A stretch of 32,951 bases of DNA. Origin: a virus. The translations under genes were made by a program, and so were the position numbers. Below the pieces are notes generated by a model, which searched no databases, was not told where the DNA came from, and worked only from the letters and a program-made list of their open reading frames with translations. Below are positions 27,257 through 32,951 of the stretch, in pieces. The stretch lies in IMG/VR virus record IMGVR_UViG_3300047169_000105, positions 1 through 32,951 of that record; one strand, 5' to 3'. Within the stretch, counting starts at the first letter, position 1, and every line of letters begins with the position of its first letter.

Positions 27257-28624
27257 ATGCCTTTGACGCAAAAGCAGCGGGATGCGTTGCCGGGAAGCGA
27301 CTTTGCCGTCCCCGGGCAGCGCCGCCTTCCGATCCATGATCGGGATCACGCAAAAATGGCGTGGTCGATGCTCGAGCATACGAAGGGGCTCAGCGAACCG
27401 GAGAAGGCCGAGGCAAAGCGTCGCATTTTGCGCCGCGCGAAAGAACTGGGCATCGACACTGCCGACTGGGAGGCGCACCAATCGCCGGCCCTGGATATGC
27501 AGCCAGCCGGAGCCCAGGACGGCGGCGCAATGCACGCCATGCACTTTGAAGCGATGGCCCTGGAAGTACCCGAAACACCGGACCATCCGAACAAGATTCC
27601 ATTTTCGGGCGTGATGACGCGCATCGACCAACCTTCCGACAACCCAGTCGGCGGGGCCCAAGGTCGGCACGTCCTCATCCCCAAAGCGGTAGCCGAAGCG
27701 GCCCTCGGGACGCTCCTTGGCATGGGGGTGGATTACACCCCGAACCTGAGTGGGCACGATCCCACGAAGAAGATCGGCGTCATTACTGCGGCCAACATCG
27801 TAGACGACGCGATCCAGATCGAAGGCTTTTTGTACGGCGCGGACTTTCCGGCTGTGGTGGCTGACATTCAGAAACGCAAGTCGCAACTGGGCTTCTCCTA
27901 TGAAGCGCAAGCGACGGTGGCGAACTGGAACACCGACCCGGTCGAGGTGACTCGCTGTGTATTCACTGGCGCGGCCATCCTATTCAAGGACAAGGCGGCC
28001 TACACCTCAACCTCATTGGAGGCGTCAGCCTCGCAGGAGTTTTCAGACATGGATATGGAACAACTGATCGCGGCCGTGAAGGCCACCGTCACCGAACAAC
28101 TGGCGCCGATCGCCGCGGAAGTCACCGCGCTCAAGGCCAGCGCCGGCAAGCTCGAAGCATCGAACGTGCTGCACAAGGTCAAGCCCCACGCCGACAAGAT
28201 CCGCGCCTGCGCCGACGGCATGGAAGCCGATGGCATGGGCGGTCACGAGCGCGACGGCCATGTCGCCGTCATGCGCCGCATGGCCGACAAGATGGAAGCC
28301 GAGGCCGTACTGGGCAAGCTCCCGCACGTCTGGCGCGACCACGACTGGCTGAACGCCAGCGCCGAGGCCAAGGCCGCCGACAAGGTCAAGGACGACCAGA
28401 TCGCCGCCCTGACCGCAGAGGTCGCCGAGCTCAAGGCCAAGGGTTTCGCCGCTGCCGCCGCGCCGGCGCGCAAGACCGACGAGACCGTGGCTACGAAGCC
28501 CGGCCTGCAGGCCGCCGGCTCGGTGGACTTCAAGGCCAATGACGCGGCCCGCAAGAGTGCTGGCCTGTCCACGACTGCCCGCCTTGCGGCGCTCGCCCTG
28601 GAGCGTGCGCAAGCCTCGCACTGA
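27257..28624 (+). CDS. Capsid maturation protease with scaffold domain
   Basis: This 455-residue protein joins three parts. Residues 1-71 resemble DUF6582 (MPLTQKQRDALPGSDFAVPG, then AKRRILRRAKELGID). The middle (about 95-260) is a prohead protease-like domain with a likely catalytic His167 (LSGHDPTKK) and Ser214 (QLGFSYEAQ). The C-terminal 170 residues are a helical, Ala/Lys-rich scaffold with coiled coil, which would be removed during maturation. It precedes the major capsid gene, which is the expected place. Confidence 0.8.
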   Translation: MPLTQKQRDALPGSDFAVPGQRRLPIHDRDHAKMAWSMLEHTKGLSEPEKAEAKRRILRRAKELGIDTADWEAHQSPALDMQPAGAQDGGAMHAMHFEAMALEVPETPDHPNKIPFSGVMTRIDQPSDNPVGGAQGRHVLIPKAVAEAALGTLLGMGVDYTPNLSGHDPTKKIGVITAANIVDDAIQIEGFLYGADFPAVVADIQKRKSQLGFSYEAQATVANWNTDPVEVTRCVFTGAAILFKDKAAYTSTSLEASASQEFSDMDMEQLIAAVKATVTEQLAPIAAEVTALKASAGKLEASNVLHKVKPHADKIRACADGMEADGMGGHERDGHVAVMRRMADKMEAEAVLGKLPHVWRDHDWLNASAEAKAADKVKDDQIAALTAEVAELKAKGFAAAAAPARKTDETVATKPGLQAAGSVDFKANDAARKSAGLSTTARLAALALERAQASH

Positions 28625-28643
28625 CCCAAACCGATAGAGAACG

Positions 28644-28668
28644 AGCCGCCTTCGGGCGGCTTTTTTTT
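28644..28668 (+). terminator. Intrinsic terminator with TTCG loop
   Basis: The stem AGCCGCC/GGCGGCT closes a stable TTCG tetraloop and is followed by eight T. It lies between the protease and the major capsid genes and would reduce read-through unless Q-modified polymerase ignores it. Confidence 0.9.
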
Positions 28669-28691
28669 CGCCCAAATCAAGGATCAAAGCC

Positions 28692-29693
28692 ATGTCCGAA
28701 GCACAAATGATGAAGTTCCAGGCGGCAGCCGATTACCTCGGCACCGGCGCCATCGAGGTCAACGAGTACGAGCCGGTCATCACCGATCTCGTCCGTCGTC
28801 GTTCCGTTGCCCTGCAGCGTTTCAAGCAGATTCCCGCCACCGGCCAGCCGCATCGCTATTTCGAAGAAACCGCCATCGCCCAGGGCGCGTTCCAATCGAC
28901 CGGCGGCCAGGGTTCGACGGCGATTTCCCCGACTGCGGCAAGCCCGACCCGCGTCGAGCGCTCCGCGTTCATCAAGGCGTGCGTGAACCAGTCGAACATC
29001 GCCCTGTTCGACAAGATGGTGACCCAGCAGCAGAAGAAGTTCGCCGAGGTCATCGCGCGCGACATCGAGGACATCATCAACGGCATCAACGTCGTGCGCG
29101 CCGCGAACGTCTGGAACGGCACCGACACGTCGCTGTCCACCCCGACCACGGTGCAGTACGTGGGTCTGCTCACGCAGATCACCACCCAGTACCAAGTCGC
29201 GGTCGGCGCGTCGATCATCGACTCGATCAAGCTCGCGGTCGCCAACCTGGTCGGCCAGGCCGGCTACGTGGTGAAGCCGACGGCGGTGTACGTCAACCCG
29301 GTGCTTGGAAACTACATCGACCAGGAAGCGAAAGCCGGCCAGATTTTCATGAACGAGGTCGAAGTGGTCGCGGGCCTGAAGGTCAAGGCCATCTCCACCC
29401 AAGCCGGTGACCTGCCGTTGATCGGCGATGCGTTCCTGCCGGCGGCAACCGGTGCGGCCTACGGCTTTTCCGCGCCACCGGCCGGCAACAAAAACTACTT
29501 CGCCGTGATCCTCATGGAGGAAGTGGTCGAAATGCCGTACGTGGGCGGCGAGACGGACAACCCGAACCCGCTGCTGTTCCAACTCGGCCTGACCGGCAAC
29601 CTGTCCGGCCAGTACGTCGGGGTGATGTTCGACGCGATCATCGCGAAAGCTGCTTCCTATGCTCATGCAGTTGTGGGCGTTTACCGCCCGTAA
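28692..29693 (+). CDS. Major capsid protein
   Basis: The order of genes (portal, protease/scaffold, this gene) identifies this 333-residue protein as the major capsid subunit. Its sequence fits an HK97-type fold: an N-terminal helix followed by a long E-loop-like segment (FKQIPATGQPHRYFEETAI), a spine helix (FAEVIARDIEDIINGINVV), and a beta-rich P-domain with AYGFSAPPAGNKNYFAVILMEEVVEMPYVGG. An AAGGA site lies eight bases from the ATG. Terminators on both sides make it a separately punctuated unit. Confidence 0.88.
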   Translation: MSEAQMMKFQAAADYLGTGAIEVNEYEPVITDLVRRRSVALQRFKQIPATGQPHRYFEETAIAQGAFQSTGGQGSTAISPTAASPTRVERSAFIKACVNQSNIALFDKMVTQQQKKFAEVIARDIEDIINGINVVRAANVWNGTDTSLSTPTTVQYVGLLTQITTQYQVAVGASIIDSIKLAVANLVGQAGYVVKPTAVYVNPVLGNYIDQEAKAGQIFMNEVEVVAGLKVKAISTQAGDLPLIGDAFLPAATGAAYGFSAPPAGNKNYFAVILMEEVVEMPYVGGETDNPNPLLFQLGLTGNLSGQYVGVMFDAIIAKAASYAHAVVGVYRP

Positions 29694-29715
29694 GCCTGAG
29701 CAGTTGACGCTCTGC

Positions 29716-29747
29716 GGGGCCGCCATTGCGCGGCCCCGTTTCTTTTT
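29716..29747 (+). terminator. Intrinsic terminator after major capsid
   Basis: An 8-bp stem, GGGGCCGC and GCGGCCCC, encloses a six-base loop (CATTGC) and is followed by GTTTCTTTTT. It lies between the capsid gene and the next small structural gene. Confidence 0.85.
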
Positions 29748-29759
29748 GGAAGGACCGCC

Positions 29760-30077
29760 ATGCGCGTCTACCACGAATCCCATTTGCCGCTGCACACGCT
29801 GATCGTGTGCCCCGGCGCCGAATTCAAGAACGTATCCGACTGGAAGGACGCCGCCGGCAAGCCTGCCACGTTCACCGTCGAATTCAAGTACGGGGTGGCC
29901 GATGTCACGGACCAACTCGGCAAGTACCTGCTCGACAAGGGGCTCGCCAAGCGTTCGCAGATCATCCTGCCCGCATCCCAGACTGGCCTCGTCAATGGCG
30001 TGGCGCCGCGCAAGCCCCCGACGCTGATCACCGCCGAACAAATGCCGATCCGCAATCCGGAGCCTGCTCATGCTTGA
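29760..30077 (+). CDS. Small head or connector protein
   Basis: This 105-residue protein begins MRVYHESHLPLHTLIVCPGA and contains FTVEFKYGVADVTDQLGKYLLDKGLAKRSQIILP. It has an AAGGA site five bases upstream of the ATG. Its place right after the capsid gene suggests a small structural or connector role. It overlaps the next gene by eight bases. No family is recognised. Confidence 0.6.
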   Translation: MRVYHESHLPLHTLIVCPGAEFKNVSDWKDAAGKPATFTVEFKYGVADVTDQLGKYLLDKGLAKRSQIILPASQTGLVNGVAPRKPPTLITAEQMPIRNPEPAHA

Positions 30078-30432
30078 GCCGACGCAAGCGACGGCCCATA
30101 CGGTCGTTGACCAAGGGCCGCTGACGCAGGTCTACCTGACGGGCGCGCAGCTCGGGCTGACGGCTCCTGGCACGGTCGGTCCGTTCGCCTCTGGCGGTTA
30201 CTCGAAGCTGGCCGTCGGCGCCACCAATTCTGCGGCCGGTTCAATCGTCGTGCAGCGGTACCTGGACCAGGCGGGCACGATTCCTCAGGGCGCCGCGCTG
30301 ACGCAAGCTCTCACCGGTGGAACAGCCGGCGTACTGAACATCACCGACGGCGTGCCGTTCCAGTCTTTCACCATCCAGATCACCGGCGCCGGCACGCTGT
30401 CGAACGTGGCCTGCCTTCTGCAGAGTCAATAA
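30070..30432 (+). CDS. 120-residue beta-rich structural protein
   Basis: This protein (MLEPTQATAHTVVDQGPLTQ, then GGYSKLAVGATNSAAGSIVVQRYLDQ and FQSFTIQITGAGTLSNVACLLQSQ) is Thr/Gly/Ala-rich with alternating strands. Such a composition is typical of decoration proteins or fibre heads. The ATG overlaps the previous gene; the stop is directly followed by the GTG of the next gene. The role is inferred from location only. Confidence 0.6.
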   Translation: MLEPTQATAHTVVDQGPLTQVYLTGAQLGLTAPGTVGPFASGGYSKLAVGATNSAAGSIVVQRYLDQAGTIPQGAALTQALTGGTAGVLNITDGVPFQSFTIQITGAGTLSNVACLLQSQ

Positions 30433-31371
30433 GTGGGCGCGCTGTACCTGCAAGGGTCGGATCTGGCGGGATTCGGCGTTCCAAACGCCACGGCAGCCCA
30501 AATCCAGCAGGCCAGCGCGCAGATCGACGTGTGGCTGGCGCGGCGCGAAGGCCTCCTATTCGCGCCAGACGCCAACGGGAATCCCTGCTACATGACGGGT
30601 TTGGCCCCGGCGACATCGCTCACCCTGAACGCTGCCATCGCGCCCGGGACCATGGTCACCGCGACCGTGACGGGCCCGACCGGCATGATCCAGCCGGGCG
30701 CCGTTTTCGTCATTGACATTCCGACCGGCACAAATCCACCGGTCACGACCGAGGCGCTGGTCGTGAACTCGGTCACCGGCCAGAACGTCATTTTCAATTC
30801 GGTGCAGTTTGCGCACGCGCAGGGCGCGGTGCTGGCCGGCGGCCTGACCATTGTCGAGCAGCGCACAATGCCCGCCGATCGGCCGCTGACCCAGGTGAGC
30901 CGCACCCCGGTGGCCGGCGTCCTGTCGGGCGTTGGCCGGTACGGCTACATGCGGCGCGGCCAGGACGCGGTCGGATCGATCGACACGTACAACCTGCTCG
31001 CCGTGATGTCGAAATTCGGCGGGCCGCCGGCCTGGGAAGCGTGGACGCCGCAGGCCAACAGCATCGACCCGCAGACGGGCCAAATATGGGTGCCCGCGGG
31101 CGTGCTGCTCGCCTACTACACCGAGGTCCGCATGCACTACGTCGCGGGGTTCAGCTACGCGAGCCTGCCGACCGACGTGAAGCAAGCGTGCGCGAACATC
31201 ATAAATAACATCGTCAACACGGCCGGAATCCCGACGACGATGCAAGGCATCAAGGCGGGCGGCACCGAAATGAAGCGGTTCAACGCGCAGCCAAACATGC
31301 TGGCAAGTCTGCTGGTCGATGACGACACGAAGGCACTCCTGGCGCCGTTTCGCGCCCGGGTGTATGCCTGA
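30433..31371 (+). CDS. Head-tail connector/adaptor-like protein
   Basis: This 312-residue protein starts with a GTG directly after the previous stop. The N-terminus (GVPNATAAQIQQASAQIDVWLARREGLLF) resembles a helical adaptor. The middle is an Ig-like insertion rich in Thr, Val and Pro. The C-terminal helix (SLPTDVKQACANIINNIVNTAGIPTTMQGIKAGGTEMKRFN) is like head-completion adaptors of gp6/gp15 type. It would bind below the portal to form the neck. The family is not certain; place and size fit. Confidence 0.7.
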   Translation: MGALYLQGSDLAGFGVPNATAAQIQQASAQIDVWLARREGLLFAPDANGNPCYMTGLAPATSLTLNAAIAPGTMVTATVTGPTGMIQPGAVFVIDIPTGTNPPVTTEALVVNSVTGQNVIFNSVQFAHAQGAVLAGGLTIVEQRTMPADRPLTQVSRTPVAGVLSGVGRYGYMRRGQDAVGSIDTYNLLAVMSKFGGPPAWEAWTPQANSIDPQTGQIWVPAGVLLAYYTEVRMHYVAGFSYASLPTDVKQACANIINNIVNTAGIPTTMQGIKAGGTEMKRFNAQPNMLASLLVDDDTKALLAPFRARVYA

Positions 31372-31718
31372 TGTCGTTCCTGTATCCGCGAGTCGTCGGC
31401 ATTACTCGGCCGACGCAGGCGATGTCTCCCGGGATCAACGGCTACGGCGGCCAGGTGCCGTCAACGGAAACGGCGGTTGCCTCGGGGCTTCCGGCCAGCA
31501 TCCAGTACGTCAAGCAGCGCGGGCCTGAAGAAGCGCGTCTGCCCGGAGATTCCCACAAGACCGAATGGCGGGTTTTCATCCCGCTGGCGGCGATTGCGCG
31601 CGGCCTCATTGAAACCCGAGACATTGTGACCGACGACGCCGGTCAGCGGTATCAGGTGATAGCCCCGTACTGGGACAGCTTGGGATACCAGTTGACCTGC
31701 GAACTGCTCGAGGCATAG
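31371..31718 (+). CDS. Head-closure (stopper)-like protein
   Basis: This 115-residue protein begins in TGATG overlap with the previous gene. It has the pattern EWRVFIPLAAIARGLIETRDIVTDDAGQRYQVIAPYWDSLGYQLTCELLEA. The I-TRDIVTDDAGQRYQV strand resembles head-closure or stopper proteins of siphovirus necks, which often carry a 'D-(I/V)-x-D-x-x-G-x-x-Y-x-(V/I)' run. The role is supported by place between connector and tail terminator-like genes. Confidence 0.7.
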   Translation: MSFLYPRVVGITRPTQAMSPGINGYGGQVPSTETAVASGLPASIQYVKQRGPEEARLPGDSHKTEWRVFIPLAAIARGLIETRDIVTDDAGQRYQVIAPYWDSLGYQLTCELLEA

Positions 31719-31720
31719 GC

Positions 31721-32563
31721 ATGTCGGACATCTCGGACGTTCTTTCGGTCCTTGCGACCCAATGCTCGAGCGCCGTCTACCCGAACGGTACCGGCCAAGC
31801 GTCCGTGACGGGCAAGGATGTGCATGTTTTCCCGGGCTGGCCGCTGCCGGCGAACCTGGACGCCGCAGTGGCCGCCGGGAAAGCCGAAATCAGCGTCTAC
31901 CCGAGCGGCATGGAAATGAACCGGACGCGCTACCAGCCGGCGCAGCAGGTTCAGTCCGTTGCCACGGCGACTTTGACGCTGAAGCAGTCGGGTAACGTGG
32001 TCACGGTCGGCGGCGCGATGCCGAGCCCCTTCACGGCTCACAACATGGCCGTGCTGATCGGCTCGCAGGCTTTCGTCTACCCGGTCCAGGCGACCGACAC
32101 GCTGACGTCGATCGCTACGGGTCTGGCGACGCTTCTGGCTGTTTCCTACCCCGGAACGACCAGCTCGGGGCCCGTCGTGACTCTGCCGTCCGGCGTGGTG
32201 CCCAAAGTGGTGCGGGTAGGCACAACCGGCGTTATCGGTACCGAATGGGAGCGGCAAGCCCAGCGCATCCAGATCACGGTTTGGGCGCCGGACCCGACGA
32301 CCAGGGCGCAGATCGGCGCCGCAATCAAGGTCGCGCTGGCGCAGATCGCTTTCCTGACGATGCCCGACGGCTATGGCGCACGGGTTCTGTCAGCGGCCGG
32401 ATCGCTCACTGACAGCATCGAAAAGGCGGTCATCTACCGGCGCGACCTCTTCTACGAGGTCGAGTACGCCACGACGGTCATCAGCAACGCGGCGACCGTG
32501 GTCGCTGTGGAAATGCAACTTGAGCCGCAACCGGCAAACACCGTGATTGCCACGGTCAATTAG
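31721..32563 (+). CDS. Tail-completion/terminator-like protein
   Basis: The first 70 residues (MSDISDVLSVLATQCSSAVY, then KDVHVFPGWPLPANLDAAVAAGKAEISVYPSGMEMNRTRY) and the last 90 (EWERQAQRIQITVWAPDPTTRAQIGAAIKVALAQIAFLTM, then YRRDLFYEVEYATT) resemble tail-terminator proteins. A repeat-like beta domain (75-165, TATLTLKQSGNVVTVGG onward) is inserted between them. The length of 280 residues is large for a simple terminator because of that insertion. It would cap the tail and join it to the head. Confidence 0.65.
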   Translation: MSDISDVLSVLATQCSSAVYPNGTGQASVTGKDVHVFPGWPLPANLDAAVAAGKAEISVYPSGMEMNRTRYQPAQQVQSVATATLTLKQSGNVVTVGGAMPSPFTAHNMAVLIGSQAFVYPVQATDTLTSIATGLATLLAVSYPGTTSSGPVVTLPSGVVPKVVRVGTTGVIGTEWERQAQRIQITVWAPDPTTRAQIGAAIKVALAQIAFLTMPDGYGARVLSAAGSLTDSIEKAVIYRRDLFYEVEYATTVISNAATVVAVEMQLEPQPANTVIATVN

Positions 32564-32571
32564 GAGTTCCC

Positions 32572-32730
32572 ATGGAAGAAACAAACACCCCGGCGCCGCT
32601 GGGCTATTACCTGGTGGTCGCCAATGCGTTCGGTGAGTACGCCCGCGGCGCGACCATCAAGGAGCCGGCGCAGATCGAGGCCATCTTGCAGAGCGAGAAC
32701 GCGCACTACTGCCGCAAGGTATTCGGATAG
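32572..32730 (+). CDS. 52-residue phage protein
   Basis: The ORF encodes MEETNTPAPLGYYLVVANAF, ending EAILQSENAHYCRKVFG. It has an AGGAG site six bases upstream of the ATG at 32572. It is similar in style to small tail-region proteins found before the tail tube gene, with no assigned function. Confidence 0.55.
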   Translation: MEETNTPAPLGYYLVVANAFGEYARGATIKEPAQIEAILQSENAHYCRKVFG

Positions 32731-32738
32731 GAGCCCGC

Positions 32739-32951
32739 GTGAACATCACATTCTTGCAGTCGTATGTCCTCGATGGCGTTGCCATTGGGGCGGGGCAGAC
32801 GGCGACGGTACTGGACTCGGTCGGGTATGCGCTGATCAACCAGGGTATAGCCGTAGTTGCTTCAGGCAGTACGCCGCCATCAACCGCAGTCGTAGCGGTC
32901 CCGGTGACGGTGAATGCGGCTACAGGGGCGCTTCTTTCCCCGAATGTTTCA
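32739..32951 (+). CDS. Partial ORF at right edge, structural region
   Basis: From a GTG at 32739 with an AGGAG site six bases upstream, 71 codons run off the right edge. The product starts MNITFLQSYVLDGVAIGAGQ and continues LDSVGYALINQGIAVVA, then a Thr/Val-rich linker. It may be a tail or decoration protein; the full sequence is needed. Confidence 0.55.
   Translation, partial: MNITFLQSYVLDGVAIGAGQTATVLDSVGYALINQGIAVVASGSTPPSTAVVAVPVTVNAATGALLSPNVS

Overview
The window is almost entirely one temperate tailed-phage genome (prophage), GC-rich. The coding style and gene families (DUF4224, XF1762, DUF3268 and KTSC proteins, YqaJ/RecT pair, CII-family regulator, DUF6582-type protease) are those I associate with siphovirus prophages of Burkholderiales-type Betaproteobacteria. 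The host genus cannot be fixed from the sequence, and no chromosomal gene is visible.

Layout. Positions 1-11742 are a long leftward operon on the minus strand. It reads, in transcription order, from the immunity region through a run of very small stop/start-coupled genes, a RecT annealing protein and YqaJ exonuclease, then accessory genes (KTSC, J-domain, DUF3268 zinc protein, a repeat-bearing DUF6745 protein, Ea22-like proteins, XF1762, a cupin-like protein), ending in DUF4224 and the tyrosine integrase. Positions 11780-12890 form a lambda-like switch: a leftward promoter with two operators, a zinc-ribbon membrane protein and a LexA-type CI repressor on the minus strand, then three operators and a rightward promoter driving a Cro/YdaS-like gene. 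Positions 12888-21607 are the rightward early region: CII-family regulator, HNH-like protein, amino-methyltransferase (SPPY), YbcO-like nuclease, deaminase-fold protein, C5-cytosine methyltransferase, two replication proteins with a candidate origin, NinB and a Q-like antiterminator. Positions 21609-21705 hold a consensus promoter followed closely by a strong intrinsic terminator, the expected lambda pR'-tR' layout on which Q would act. A CAU tRNA follows. From 21807 the late region begins with a Tad2/DUF2829-like fusion and small genes, then terminase, portal, protease/scaffold, major capsid, connector and tail-completion genes, running off the right edge.

How it works together: CI would bind TATACC-N4-GGTATA operators at both promoters and hold the lysogenic state. 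On induction the left operon would supply recombination and excision, the right operon replication and DNA modification, and Q would open the structural genes.

Most interesting points: (i) a 25-copy 12-bp in-frame minisatellite in the DUF6745 gene; (ii) a protein-like open frame overprinted on the cytosine methyltransferase gene; (iii) a Tad2-like domain fused to a zinc-ribbon domain; (iv) a GC-rich period-5 array between two early genes; (v) an in-frame amber codon splitting a small coupled gene; (vi) a CAU tRNA with a 1:72 mismatch; (vii) a zinc-ribbon membrane protein downstream of cI. All function calls come from reading motifs by eye; no database search was run.
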